From the NCBI GenBank assembly GCA_932521035.1, contig OW051493.1:10128001-10192000 (forward strand): DNA of 64,000 bases, in the 5' to 3' direction. Below are positions 1 through 13,400 of the stretch, in pieces. Source of the DNA: Oscheius dolichura (Eukaryota > Nematoda > Chromadorea > Rhabditida > Rhabditidae). Within the stretch, counting starts at the first letter, position 1, and every line of letters begins with the position of its first letter. The translations under genes were made by a program, and so were the position numbers. The notes below the pieces were generated by a model. It searched no databases and was not told the origin of the DNA. It saw only the letters and a program-made list of their open reading frames with translations.

Positions 1-3000
1 TCTGGTCGTCCGTCAGCTGGTAGTTCAGATTCTGGACTTCCTTCTCCAGGAGGGCGTTCTTGTTCTCCAGATCTCCCAATTTTCCTCTCAGATCTCCGAT
101 GTTGTCCCTCATTCTCTTGACCTCCTCCCGTTGGTAGTTGCTCTCCACAGCCGCCCGGTTGGCGCTGCCCTGGACCTCGCTGACCTTCAGCTTGTACCAG
201 CTCTCCATATCCTGCTTGCCCTGCTTGGCAATGTAGTCGTACTCGTCCTTGATGTCCCTGATGGCCAGGGCCAGCTCGTTCTTGAAGAATTCGCGAGTAT
301 CCGCAGGAGCCTGGGCCAGGAGGGCCTGCAGTTCCTTGACCTCTTGCTCGTGCACCCGGCGGAGGAATTCCAACTCCTCCATCAGGGTCTGGACCTGGTT
401 TTGGAAGTCGATACGGCCGACGGTCTCCTCGTCAAGATCGTTGCGAGCCTTCTGCAACTCCTCCCAGATACGGGCATTGTCCGTGTTCAGGCGCTTCTCC
501 TCGTCCGTCAGCTGCTTCCAACGGGCGCGGAGCATCTCCAACTCCGACTGGGCATCGGCAATGGCATTCGTCCACTGGGAAATCTTCTCCCGGTCGGATT
601 CACGTCGGTGCTGGACATCCTCATATCTGAAATGGTCAACAATAATCAACAGAAAGGGATGCTGCCAGTCCCCCGGTTATTATCATTTCTGCCTTGTCTC
701 TTTGTCGCCACCTGCGTATTGTCTAGAGAGAAAGAAAAAAGACCGGCTCGTAATTTGAGGAGAGGGAGAAAATTTGTGCCCCCCGCTTCTTCTTCGAGGG
801 CGCTGCCTAATCCAGAAGGGCAATATTTGCCAATATGACATAGTTCGAAATTCTGTTAGACATCTTTCAGAGGATCTTTTGATCAGCCGCGAATCAAGGG
901 AAACGGAGTTTATGGTTTCAAACAGCCAGAAAACGAAAAACGATCCAAAAAGCCTTTATGTATAAATATTTTTTTCAGGGTCAAAAATGCAATTTTTGGC
1001 CAATAACTTTAAAAACTTCGTCACGTGACGGAATTCCAAGGTTCCCGCATATATTCTTATGCTGGCATACTCTTCAGAAAATTCTCTACAGAACTGTATT
1101 GGTTGATTTTTAAAATTTGGACGTTTTTAACCCGCATTGGCCAATAATTCCCGCGACCGCAATGGTCATGTTACCCGTGCCGGCCATAGGATGTCTAGGT
1201 CGTTTTATGGGAAAAAAGGATTTTGAAAGGTTCCAGGGGATATTTTTAAGCTGAACTAACCGAAATTGAGAGATTAACTCGTTCAAAAAGGCTAAAGCCC
1301 GGGGGAAGACCATTAGAAGAGTGCAATACCAGTGCCCGGCTCATTGTTTGCCCCTTCCCTGTCAATTCATCGTCCCTGCCATCAAAATGGAACGTTTATG
1401 GGGCTGACAACATTTCCTTCTCCCCTTTTTTACCCCGTGACCTGTCTAGAATCAATATCTGCACCGGGCTGTGCTGCACAAGTTTACTGCAAATTTTGCA
1501 CACGCCTCTCTCCTTGACTAGGAGGGCCACTAAACAAACAGAAACGATTCCCTGGGCGACGTGAAGTCGAGCTGCCCTGTACAGATCGGGAACTTCTCCT
1601 ATTAAAAGTGATAATAGATCCATTTTCTGGCTTACCAATGCAAGTAAACAGCGAGCGGGGCGCGTTGGACGGAATTCGCTGAACAAAATTGAAAAATGGA
1701 ATTTTTCTCCAATTTTTTGACATTTTCATATTTTTTTAACTTAGTTATGCGTATTCAGCACAAAATTCTGAATATTTTAAGTCCAAAAAGAAGAGGGAAT
1801 CCCCCAAAAACATCTACATTTGTTTACATTTGTGGTGTCGTTTAATCTGCGCAATCAGAGACCGACCGGGAGAGAGAATGCAGCCACGGCACAACAAACC
1901 GGTTGGCCGCTTGGAAATGATACGAAAATTTGAGAAGGGCAGAAATGAAAAGAAAAAAAAATAATCGGCAAAAGACTAACCGACTGCGATACTCGGCCAG
2001 GTCATCACGGAGACGAGCAGCCTTGACGTCAATCTCGGCCTTTCTACGGGCCGAATCGTCGATATCCTTCCTGGCAGTGGACAGAGACTCGGAATACTTG
2101 ATCTAAATAATTTTACACATTAATAAAAACCTAGAAAAAGGCCCTACCTTGATTTCGGAGGTATCTTTTCCCCATTTTCCTCTCAACTCATCCAAATCGG
2201 CGACGAGCTTGCGGTTCTGCTCTTCGAGTCTCTTCACTCGGTCGATGTAGTTACCCAGGCGGTCGTTCAGTCCCTAAACAACAGCGTTTAGCTTTACAAT
2301 GTTCAGAAGTCTCTGCTGATTACGAATAACAAATTTAAAAATTATAAAAATGCCAAAAAATCGGAGAAAATGCAAGATTTCGAAATTATTCAGCAAATTT
2401 CGTCCAACGCGCTCCAAGCAGTGTCTGCCTGCTGTTTACGCGGGTTGGCGCGCTACAGTAAATCGAAAATCGCGTCAGGATCCTTACCTGGAGTTCCTTC
2501 TTTTCTTTATCAGTCGCTTCCAGGAAGCTCTTGGCGGCATTGGCCGACAAAGCCGGGGAGATTCCACCAATTGTGGCCGATCCCATCTCCGTCACCATCT
2601 TCAAAACACGACCTAAAACTTTCTTATATTAATATTCCTCATAGAAATCCACATTTCCCCCATATTTTCTCATTAAAAAAATGTAAAATTTACCCCCGTA
2701 TGGCTCTCTCCTAACTATAGGTACACTATGATAGTCCGAATACACTGTATGGGGCCTGTTGGGATGAAGAGGACTCCGGGTCTTAAAATTACGGTAGTCT
2801 CTATTTTCCAGGAATGTCTCCGTCGTTTCCTCTACCCTCTCCTCGGTTGTGGTCTCCTCCAGGATATAACTGGGGCTCGGTTCGACGGGGGTCCGTCCCT
2901 TTTGGGTGGCCTTGTGGTTCTGTTCCACCTTCTCGGCCGGCTTTTCCTTGGAAACCTCGGCGTAGATGATCTCCTCCGAGCGGGTCAACTTCTCCGGGAC

Positions 3001-6000
3001 GGTAACTTTCGGGAAATCCCTATCCTCCAGCTTTTCTAGACTCGAAGCGGCTACCGTAACCCTGGGGAAGGATTTCTCCGAGCCCTGTGGAGTCGGTGTC
3101 TTGTTCCCATCATATTCCAGCTCGGGGATGTCAGACACGGGAGATTGGAATCTGTCACCGTAGCCTTCATCCGCTGTGGTATAACTGAAGCCTTCTTCTG
3201 ACGTGGCGTCGAAAATATCCTGCCTCGAATGGGCCAGCCTCTCCTCGTCAGCTAATCTTGGTCTCATAATCGGATAGGAATACTCCTCCGAGCCGGCATG
3301 TTCCCAATCATCATCATCCGCTTGATCCACAACTCTGGGATGGACTACCCCATCGTCCGGATGGCTGAGAACCGTGGGATGGCGCCGCTGCCCCGGTAAT
3401 ATTGATCTTCTCACGGCTTGGCTTCGACTAAACTCCTCGAGTTCCTCCTCCTCCTCCGAGGGATTCTCCAAATCCAGGGACACCTCCTGGTGGCTCGTCC
3501 CTTCCGGCTGGCCAAAGGCGTCGGTGATTGTTATCGTATCCGTTGGCGACAGAGGCCGAGGCCCAGGAGGAGGGGTAATCACTCCCATGGTCAGCATATT
3601 AACGGTCTCCGTAATTACCCGACTGGTTGTCACGTCCTTAGAAGGCCTCGGGGGCTCCTCCTCCTTCTCCATGTCCTCTTCCAGGGATATTCCCAAATCG
3701 GAGCGGTTTAAATGGTCCTCAGCAGAATAATAAACAGTATTAATCGAGGTAAAAGGCGTTGAATAAGGGGAACAATAGGAACCGGGCTGTGAGAAGGCAG
3801 AATTTGAGCTGATGATTAGCGCCTGCTCCCGCGGCGGGGCTCTCGAGAGGTACTCGTGTTTTTGTCGCGATTTCCCCTCGCCAGAGAGCTCAAAACTGGA
3901 GTAGAACTTTTTTGGACTGTGTAGAGGTTCCAGAAGGTCGTCAACAGCCTCAAGCTGGTCGTATTCCTTAGCCAGGCGGGAGGAGGCATCCAGAGCCCCA
4001 AGGAGATCATCCACCTCCGAAAAGCTGGCATATTCCCGGTCTATTGGGTCGAAGGGGCTGCCGGCTCGGGGGGTGGGGCAATCCTCCGCCTCCAGGAGGG
4101 AATCCACTGGAGTTAGTTGGCCGGGAGTCGGCGCCGAAGAGGAGGCAACACTCTCGATTCGGAACACCGAAGAGGGTGACTCAGCTCGACTACCAGCGAC
4201 GGTTGAGTCACCGTCTTCCGAGATGGGGGAGGTCACATACGGTTCTCCTTTTTTTTGTCTTAACGGGAATGACGTGGAGTTGAGGCTGGTAGTTCGGGAA
4301 TACTCGGAGAATGTAGCAAAGCGGGTAAAGTTCCCGATTTCCTGAGGAAATGGCGGCAGACGAGAGCCGTGCAATCCACCTGGCGGCGGAGGTCGCGGCC
4401 CATAGCGGCCGGTGTGGGAGTAAAACATTGCAGAGTGCGCTTATCTCTCTCTTCCCCAGAGGGGGGAAGTTATCTCCATTGCCATTCAGGGAGTCCTGGA
4501 GCAGGCGGGTCCGGGCAGTAATCAACCCATTTTACAGCCAATTTGAAGTGGAATTATCCCTATTTTCAAGCCATACGGAGGATTTACCGTTTCACTGCCC
4601 TTGAGTCGTATTGTATCTCCAAAAATCCCTAATTTTTTCGATTTTTAAAGGTCTAAACTCCCTCAGGATGAGAAAAACAGATATTTTCCCTCGTCTAGTT
4701 TATTTGTACCAAGCCCCCGAAATCCTGGAGCATCCCTGGACAAACAGAACCGTGTTCCTCCTCGTGGTGGCAATATAAATAGGATGTTGAGAATCTTGAA
4801 GGGAAAAAGAGGTCAATCTTGTTGTCGATAAGGGTCTCGAAAGGAAAACAAGAAGAAAAAAATGGTTTAAAGAGGTCTAGTTTAATTCAAGAGCTTCCCA
4901 GAGGTAAAGCCGCCCCAGGCCAATTAAGAAATAAACAAACCTCCGGAAGACATGATTAGGTCTTGTAGCGAATGCTGTGTAATTTAATTAATAGAGTACT
5001 GTAATAGCTTATAGGAATAATATCTCTCTGGCCAGGAATGGCTGTGGCAGATTGCGGTCAACGGGGGTTGCTGCGCGACTGGGACTGTTGTGTTGCGTCA
5101 AGGCTGATCCCACATAGGGGCGTCGGTTCTCTCGCTATCGACAATCACAATCAATTAGCCACACCCAGAAGAAGAGAGAGAGGGTGAACCTGAATTGGAC
5201 AAGAAGTGAAATGGCTGGGAGGGGGCAGGAGAGAGAGAGAGGCAGGCGGAAGGGTGGGGTACCCCCGGCATAGACAGGGAAATGGGCTGGATGAGTCAAT
5301 CAACAACTCCTGTTTTTGGCGGATGGAAATAGTTTTCGGGAAAAGGAGAGCGATCTCGGAGATTCGCCAGCCGACTAATGGCGATGGTCACATCATCAAC
5401 AAAAACGAACAGGAGGTCATTAGAGAGAGAGAGACAGGAACTAAATGCCTCCGGAAATTTCAATTTAACGTTTCAGTCCATCCGTTTTGGCTTTAAAATG
5501 TTCAAAATTTTGTGCTGATTACGAATAACTACTTTAAAAATTAGGAATATGTCAAAAATGGGAGACAAATGCATAATTTCAATTTTGAGCGAATTTCGTC
5601 CAACGCGCGCCAAGCAACGGGCGCCTGCTGTTTACGTGAGTTGGTGCGCGGTTACAGTAAGCCAGAAAACGTGCATACTGTATTTTTAAATGTCTAGACA
5701 AAGGAAGCCCTCATTTTTATTGAGGAATACAGTGATCTCCTCCTTTTTTTTGTAGCGAACCCCCAAAATAATCCCCTATTTTGCTATTTTGGCAGTCAAA
5801 TCCCGCTGGTCAGTCCCCCGGGTAATGCTGTATGATCGCTACGGGTACGGAAAACCGGTCTAATGGTTCACTTTATTACAATGGCAGCAGTAGCAGCCGA
5901 AAAGTCTTTTTTTTAATCGAAAAAGTGGGGGAAAAGGCGCCGAAAAAGGGGAAGGAGGCGAGGAATTGCAAGTTCTGAAGGCGTGCCGCCGTTGTGCTAT

Positions 6001-7085
6001 GAAAGGAGCGGCTTGTTTATTTTGGGAATAGAGGGGCCGAAAATCCTTCTTGCAACTTCTTTTCCCTTAAAATTCTAAAGAACGGAGAGGGGGGTAAAAA
6101 GTTAAAGGAGGGAGTGGCTGGCAGTAACTGTGTGTGAAACAGGAGAACTGACTCCTCTCTCCCTTCTTTTTATTGTGCGCCTCGCGCACCCCGATGTGTT
6201 TGTATTGATGCTGTCAGGCAGGCCAGGGAGAGGATGGGAACATATAGCACAACTGGGGGGAGGGGGGAGGACAGGAACAACCACCATCACCGGCGGCGGC
6301 ATACAAGGCCAGATCATCCCCCGAAATTGGCATCCACCCGCGTCACCATTGACTATGGGTATAGTTTTCTGCGCCGCTGCACCCGTAAAATCTTGGCAGC
6401 GCGCGGGAATGGCTTGCTGCGGCGCGGAAATACCAGGGCCTCGACCTGCCGAGAGTTAACGGGTGCGGGCGCACTCAAATTAAGGGGGCAAATGATTCTG
6501 CCCCTTTCTACAGTATTTTCCTTATTTTCTTCACTGTTTTTAACATCTAAACTATGGAAATGTCTCCTGAGAAGAATGATATAACCCACCGGCAACGGAA
6601 GATAACAGAGGCGCGAATAACTACCCGTGTTATGGAGCCCCAGGCCGCGTAGTTATCGTCTCGTCTCGCCGCTCGTTTGGATGGAAAGTCAAACAAAAAG
6701 CCGCGGGCAAAATGACAAACTATTCTCATAAAAACAGCCAAAGAATTTGTGGAGACAATGGCCCTCTTTGGCTAGAGAGATAATTTCCATTTCTAGTTTT
6801 TTGAATTCCCGGGGAGTGCGAATACTCCCCAGCGCGACGCTACAAAAGTCGGTGACCTTTTGAATCTATCTGTAGAATTTGGGGGATTTACGACTCAAGG
6901 GCAGTATCTAGCGATTGTTTTCGTTCTTTTTAGGGGATTATTGGAGTCGACTCACCGCCTCCTCCAGTTCCGCTTCCACCGGAAACATAGTTACCACTCT
7001 GGCGGGACTGCGTACGGACGGCAGTACGCGGCTGAATCGTCGAGCGGTACTGGATCTCATAATCGGAGGACTCCTGCTTCGACAT
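1..7085 (-). CDS. ifb-1: Cytoplasmic intermediate filament protein, ifb-1-like, 3' end outside window
   Basis: Structural filament protein that polymerises through an alpha-helical rod. Exons on the minus strand: 6956-7085 (distal head), 2488-2612, 2148-2273, 1981-2102 and 1-626 (runs off the window). All junction phases agree. The distal exon begins [14 protein letters not shown] and contains [17 protein letters not shown], typical of nematode IF heads. The next exon gives [19 protein letters not shown]; exon 2148-2273 is coil 1A ([19 protein letters not shown]); exon 1981-2102 and the 5' part of 1-626 are coil 1B, and the rest of 1-626 runs into coil 2 ([16 protein letters not shown]). A splice acceptor at 7101-7102, 15 nt before the ATG, suggests trans-splicing. 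The 4.3-kb intron after the distal exon contains a second, alternative head exon. The family call is very secure; ifb-1 rather than an ifa gene rests on remembered sequence and on the dmd-5 neighbour. Confidence 0.9.
1618..1770 (-). repeat. Dispersed repeat A copy 1
   Basis: Contains the core GGCGCGTTGGACGGAATTCG followed by AATTTTTCTCC and a TATTCAGCACAAAATTCTG end. Same layout as the other nine A copies, inverted. It lies in the ifb-1 intron between 626 and 1981. Confidence 0.75.
2300..2460 (+). repeat. Dispersed repeat A copy 2
   Basis: Begins near TCTGCTGATTACGAATAAC, passes through TTTCGTCCAACGCGCTCC and CTGTTTACGCG and ends GGCGCGCTACAGTAA. Lies in an ifb-1 intron (2274-2487). Confidence 0.8.
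2694..4428 (-). CDS. ifb-1: Alternative first exon of the ifb-1-like gene coding a 578-residue head
   Basis: An uninterrupted minus-strand reading frame starts at the ATG at 4426-4428 and ends at a good donor (GGGG|GTAAAT) at 2693-2694. The exon is 1735 nt, so it ends in phase 1, exactly like the distal head exon 6956-7085. It would join exon 2488-2612 through an 81-nt intron (2613-2693) ending in TTTTAG, restoring the same Gly codon before [10 protein letters not shown]. The predicted head is acidic and rich in Ser, Pro, Glu and Thr, with low-complexity stretches ([27 protein letters not shown]) and many Ser-Pro and Thr-Pro pairs, so it is probably disordered and phosphorylated. No known domain was recognised. 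C. elegans ifb-1 is known to use alternative first exons, but I do not recall a head this long. A separate gene is unlikely because the frame has no stop before the donor and the phase fits. Confidence 0.75.
4429..6955. other. ifb-1 intron segment upstream of the alternative head exon
   Basis: No coding exon seen. On genetic grounds this stretch should carry the internal promoter for the 578-residue head isoform. It holds one repeat A copy (5490-5665), a half-site of repeat C (6378-6403, CACCCGTAAAATCTTGGCAG) and several purine-rich low-complexity tracts. Confidence 0.5.
5490..5665 (+). repeat. Dispersed repeat A copy 3
   Basis: Complete copy: GTGCTGATTACGAATAACT, GCGAATTTCGTCCAACGCGC, CTGTTTACGTGAGTTGGTGC and a GGTTACAGTAA end. 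It is in the large ifb-1 intron. Confidence 0.8.
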
Positions 7086-7103
7086 TCTCGACACGGGGTT
7101 CTG
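7086..7103 (-). promoter_or_regulatory. Probable spliced-leader acceptor of the distal ifb-1 start
   Basis: On the minus strand the sequence TTTTCGTTTCAG stands directly before AACCCCGTGTCGAGA-ATG. A consensus acceptor 15 nt before the start, with no nearby donor seen, fits either SL trans-splicing or a 5' UTR intron. Confidence 0.5.
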
Positions 7104-7294
7104 AAACGAAAAGAATTTATTTAAATTAAAGAAGAAAAAGAAAGAGAAGAAGAAGAAGAGAGGCAGGCGTCCAGTTTGGGGTCACTCAATCGGAGAGGAG
7201 GATAAAAAAGAGCCGAAGGAATGTTGCAAACGACATTAATTATCTGTCTCTTTTTTTAAATGGACGGTAAAACATTGAAATTGCTTTTAAAAGA

Positions 7295-7450
7295 TTCAGA
7301 ATTTTCTGCTGATTACGAATAACTTATTTAAAAATTAGAAAAATATAAAAAATGTGGAGAAAAATGCATATTTTCAATTTTGAACGAATTTCCTCCAACG
7401 CGCGCCAAGCAATGGTCGCCTGCTGTCTACGCGGTTTGGTGCGCGGTAAC
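7295..7450 (+). repeat. Dispersed repeat A copy 4
   Basis: Complete copy with CTGCTGATTACGAATAACTT, CGAATTTCCTCCAACGCGCG and GTCTACGCGGTTTGGTGCGC. Intergenic, just upstream of ifb-1. Confidence 0.8.
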
Positions 7451-10400
7451 CGTATTTTAGGAAGCTGGGCAGAAAAGGGTACGGTAAGAGGTAAAAAAGG
7501 AGGGAAAGGGGAACAGTTACGTGCCAAGACTACTCTCGACTGCCGGCTGGATCCCCCGTCCGGAAAGGATTAGTCCGACCCGTTGTATACACTTGAGGTA
7601 GAAAAAAAGTAGGAGAGGGTCATAATCTGTCGAGTTAAACTGGGGGAGAGGACGATGATGGAAAAGGTCAAAGTGAGTCATTTCTCATGAGACAGATCCC
7701 ATGAGTAGCCGGGGTGTGGCTACCCGGTATGGGTCATTTCGCCCTCCTCCCCGTCTCTCCCCGGGTGTAAAAACAACACGGACAACTGGTGAAGGTCAAT
7801 GAGTCAGAAATGGAGCGGAAAAAAAAGAAATGGTTGGAAAAAAAATCTGGCAGATCAGGTCCTGAGAAGAAAATAAAAACAGCAAGATCAAGAGAATCGA
7901 GGGAAACGCCCTCTACTGTAAAAAATAGGGGAAAACCAACGTTTACCTTAATTTTAGAGGTTTTAGACCATTTTTTCGGTTAGAATAGCTCATTTTTGAC
8001 CTAGGAAATCATAAAAATGGCTCCAAAATGGTGAAACATGGTCTATTTTCCTTTCCCAATGAGTTATAGTCCTGATCGTCGAACCTCGGAAGACTAGGCT
8101 CTTTGTTTTCCCCTCTGTTTCCCCGTTACGAGGCGATGGAGAGTGATACCAATCGCTTGTACACAACAGAGAAACAGTTTTCATTCTCCTTTTATTTTCC
8201 ATTTTTGGATATACTAACCTTGGTTTTTTGATCAGATGACGCTAAAATCTGGAGATGGGGTTCAGGACCGGGCCAAGGGGGACTTCTGGGCTAAAATGAG
8301 CGAAAATGACGGGTAGCCTCTAATAAACCCCAGGAAACTTTCAGAAACACCATTTTGTACCCCTGCTTTTCCTGTTTTTCGGGCTAAAATTACTATAAAT
8401 CGGCTTTTCCAAATGGAGAAAAGCGGAAATTTGATCAGTAATATGGGTCACCGCCAGCAGTACGGTGTTAGGTAAGCGGCGAGAGAGAGGCACCAGCCGA
8501 GTATGGACAGACAAAACAAGAACGAGACGATAAGAAGTAGCTGGGTTGCTGGCTGGGTTATTTGGGGGGCCTGTCAACTACCAGGAAACGGCGGGATGGG
8601 GCACTTAATTTGGCTGTCAAAACGAATTCGTACACTGACGGGCCGGGATCTGTCCTCGTTCCTCCTTCCGTTCCGGCTTCGTTCTCCTCGGCCAGACGCC
8701 TAAAAAGGCCCGGGGATGGAAGAAGAGAGAGACATGGGGGAGAGGAGAGGGAGGAGAGGATATTTGTGATTTCTTCGAATCGTCACCGCCCTCCCCCCTC
8801 CTATCACACAGAACATGCGCAAAAACGCGTGTTTGTCTTTCATTTACCGGTCGAGCGGGCAAAAGACAGAGGAAGGAGGGAGGCAGGGATGAAATCGAAA
8901 GGTGGAGGAATCAAAGAGATGACCGGGGCGGGAGGATTAAAATGGTAGAATTGTTTGAATGGCAGGGGACAGTGGTAATGGCTGTCGGGAGTTGATTTAT
9001 GGATTGGATTGATGGGAAAACGGTAAAATGGAAAACGACGGGAGGCTGAATGGGATGAGACAGACCGGGGGACCGCCGGGAGATGGCCGGCAACCTTCAA
9101 AGCTCCGTCACGGCTCGATATCTGCCATTTTTCTCAACGATTTTGATACCACCAGATCCTCCAGAAAATTCTCTACAAAACTAATCAGCCAGTATTTTGA
9201 AACATGTACTTGTTTGACTGAAATGAGCGGAAATTCTGTTGAAGGAGCGCCTTCCACCTTCTCCGATCTGGAACCTTCCAAACAAAAGCGTTTATCGGGT
9301 GGTATTGCCTTATTGGATAGAGAAAAAAAATCCTGAACAAGCCTGATATTTTCATGCAAAAGAATGGCAAAAAAATCTGCGAATTCAAGCATCGGCTCCT
9401 AGGCGCCTAGTGAGGGAAATGACCGCTCAGGACACGGGCCGCCACTCATTTCGAGCCGGATCGAGGCGTGATTGCCCGGTTTTCGGAGAAAAATTCCTTT
9501 AAATTCTCGCTACAGTAATTTCTGGACTCATTATAAGTACCAAACGCAGATTTAGGAAGAGTTACGCAGTCAAAATGTGTTAGAAGCGGTCAGAGTTCGT
9601 GTTTGTTTCCTATCGAAATGTTTGTATCAATAGAGTGGCGGCCATTCTGTCTCGTCTCGCATTTCTCGCTGTTTTCATCTCGTTGGATTTATCCGTTCGA
9701 AAAAAGAAAAATAAACCCGGCGTGGAATCAATTGCCGTCACCCGCGTTCCAAGGTTATAAAAGGGGTGCAAAGAAGAAAACAAGGCAGTTATGTTGTCAC
9801 CGGGAAAAGGGTGGGGGGAAAACTCTTCTCTCCTCGTTGTTGAGGGTTGAAAACGTGCAAATCGAACCCCGAAATGGCATACTCAGAACCTGTCATGCAA
9901 ATATTCACAGCCGCGCTCTCGAAGCCAAGCTGGGGGTCTCTCTTTCTTTCTCTCTCTTTGGCGAGTCGGGAAGGTGAGTCAGAAGAGTCAAAAAGTCAAC
10001 AAGGAATCTCCCCTTTGGCACCAGGTGCCTAAAAATCCAAAGGGGAGCGGGGGCAGAGCAAAGTGTTTTCGAGGAGAGGGAATAGAGGCTGAAACGCTGC
10101 CGAAGAGAACTGGAAAGTTTATGAATGGCAACTCCGAAAGAATGATGACTGTTTACCTTGGACCCAAAGGGAAAGACAACGACCGGTGGCATGGAACCCA
10201 GAGGGGGTTCACTGGCAGGAACGACAGGGAGATTCGGGGGAAGGGGAAGGAGGATGCCCCTAACAATTTTCTGATAGGGCAGAAAGCCAAAGAACAGCGA
10301 TGCGACTATCTCCATGGTCAGAATTCTGATCTCTTCGCCAGAAAGGCTGGGAATCCGCCTTCAGACGCTTCATCCCTCGCCTCCTAGGGGCAAGCGGCCG

Positions 10401-13400
10401 CTCAGAAACATCTTGGCGCATTGGGAGGCCTCTGGGAGCAGGAGAAGGCGGTGGATGGAACCTGGAAGGCCCAGGACAAAAGTCTGGTCCATGGAGGAGC
10501 CGAAGGCCATCTGCTGGGGCCCGGGACGTCAGCACTCCTTTCCCTAGCTTTTTGAAGTTACGGTTCCAAATTCCGAGTTTGGACGCTCGTTCCTCGCCCC
10601 CTGCGCGAATTTAGCACTTTTCACCCCGTTTTGTGAACACGTCGTTTGGTCAGTTGGGCGTGTCCTTCTCCTCCCATCCCGTCCTCCTCCTCCCCGTCTC
10701 CCTGTCTCACTGTCCCATAACATTCTCATCGTTTAGCCGGCCATCTCCTCCTCCGAGAACGAGTTAATGGCTCGGGTTCGTTTGTTCGTCCTTGACCTTG
10801 AAGCATTTTCGAGAAAATTGACGTGAGACCGAGAGAGAGAGAGAAATGGGAAGAAAGCGGAGAGTGGCCAGCTTATCCCTACCAGACGGAGGACGGGAGT
10901 AATCTCCCTTGGCAGTTTCTCTCGTCAGTCTATGGATTACGGTAATTAGCAAACAGTACTAGTTGCTGCTGGTGGTTGCCGAACCGGGTGGATTGTTTCG
11001 GGAGAGCAAAAAAGAAGAGGAGGAGAGTAAATTGAATGAAGAAGTGCGAATTAATCATCCGCCAACCGACGGATTGGGGATACTTTTTAGGGGAGGATGG
11101 GGGATTTGTGGAAGGGAGGACAGGATAGCCCGAGGGGAGGATGGCTACCCGGGCAGAAAACAATCCGTAGAGCAAAATCCAAGTGGCTGTTTAACTGTGG
11201 CTCTTTCTAACTGTGTTAGAGCCAAAAACAGTCACTTTTCCGCTATTTTAGTTGGGCCAAAAGTCACTTGAATCAATGGAGGATTCCCTCCTGCCTCTCC
11301 GCTAAAATGGTGCGCGTATCCGTTTTGACACGGTTCCGTTCAATTCATGCCGCGGGCACAATAGAGGGCAGTTGTCACATTGCCTGGCCGTGTATAGAGA
11401 GACAGGGAGGAGAGAGGAGAGAATGTCCCCGTTAGCCAGGAGGAGCAGAGGAGGAGGAGGAGGTGGCACGGCAGCAGCCGCCCCCTCGGATGCCCTCAGA
11501 TTAAAGCCGCTTGCTACTCAAACAAAAAGAGACGCAAGCGGATTACGGTAACGGGGAGGCTGCTGGTCTTCTTCATCATCTCTGCAGACAGAGAGAGGGA
11601 GGCCATAGGCGATCATTGAGCAGTTGGAAATTTGGAAATACCGCCGCCCGGGGGCGAGGGGAGCAGAAAGTGCGTGGTCGGGTGTGGCGCGCTGCTTTTC
11701 TCCTCGCCTCCTGCCGCCGCCGCCTCGTCTCGAAGCGGGTCAAGCTTCATGGAACATGACTCTCCCGTGGGTTGGCAAATGTCTGAATCATTCCTGGGGT
11801 GTGGACTGGGAAAAGTACGAGAGGAGGGGGAGAACTAGTTGATGAATTGAGTAATAGCCACCAAAAATAGGGTTTCCGCCTTTTTTTGGGTCCTGAAACG
11901 AAGATTTTCGAAGGGTTTCATTGAAAAGTGGAAGGATTTCTGGGAATAGACCTTAAAAAATTGGTAGAAAATGGCATTTTCTCGAGATTTTCGACCGTTT
12001 GCAGCCTCGAATCAAGGGCGCCTGCCCTCTCGCAACTTTTGCGTACCGAGGGCACGCCCAACCAGTTGGAAAACGTGTCACCTCGAGAATCAAAGAGCGC
12101 CACAACGACGAGAATGGCACATTCCTTGGAAAAACCCCCGTAAGTGCCAAAAACAGCCTCCCGGCAAATAGTAAAACAGTCAATATTTATGGTGTAGATG
12201 AGGTAGCGGGACGAGGTAGAGATCGATTGAACCGAAACCTGTCCGGCAGCAGGGAGGGGGACAAGCCTCGAGGCAGACCCCGGGGGGCACGCCCTAAGGG
12301 CCCCCTCCCGGTAGAACCCAAGGGTAAACATTACAGAAACAGGGAGGGGAGACGTTGATATTGATATCGGGGTCTGCTCTTTTGATAACAATTTTTGAAT
12401 AGAAGAGAGGGGACCGTTATTGTCGGCTGGCTGGCTGTGGCGGTGGTGAAGGAAAGGAGCGACAAATAAGGGGAGAAAGCGAGCTACCGGCATACACACA
12501 AAGGATGCAATTCAACCGGGGCTGGAGAGAGGGGGGAGATGCCCAGGGCGAGACACAGGAAGCAGCCCGGGTTGTACTTTTTATTTTGAGCACCTTGGTC
12601 AATTTTTGGGCACCCGAACATAAGGAACAGTCCATAAAACCCCGAGCCCTTTCAAAAAATCCCGAAAACGTTCCGAGATCCTTCTGGAAAATCAAACACC
12701 CACAAAAAAAGCTACCAAAGGTGCTATGGGAGAAAATGACGGTCCTAAAAGTCCCTAACGGTCTTTGGCAACCAGAAAGTCTTTGACGCCAATTCCAAAG
12801 GGGGAAAGGAGGCCTTCCATGGGTCTAAGTACCCACAAAACGTCTCCACATGGTCTTTTAGGCAAATTTAGAGGTCTGAAATGTTTTAGGCCTATTCCAA
12901 GACGTTTTCCGGGCTGAAGATGACTCAAAAAGCCTTGAAAACTCGGTAAACGGCTGGAAATCGGGTCTCGAGACCCGAAAGGGGACCGAAACTGTTACTG
13001 GATCCTCTAGGACGGACTCCAGAGGCCCTGGAGCGAAAAAGAACCATGAAATGAGAGAACAAGGTGCAAATTTGTTATAAGTTAAAGCCGGTACAGTTTC
13101 CGTGCCAAAAAAAACAGGGCTTCAATAAGCAGTAAAGAGGAAAGCTGTCACAGCCCATTCAGCATCCAATCGGAGTAACCGAAGCGCGACTAACCGAACC
13201 AGAACGCCGTTCGTTTTCAACAGAAGGAAGAAGAATTTCGTTAGCCTTTTTACAGGGGAAAAAGCTCTCGAGGCTGGCAACTGGTACCGGGGGGACGAGA
13301 GGGGGGACAGAGTAGAATATAATGCGATTAGTGTGGGCTGCTCTCTCTCGGAAACTGTGTGGAACTGCCGCTGCTGCCAGCGGTCGACGTCTATTTTATT

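Noticed and set aside
131-838. 235-residue plus-strand open frame rich in Leu
   Set aside because: It is the antisense shadow of the ifb-1 coil exon, whose minus-strand reading is an unmistakable intermediate filament rod.
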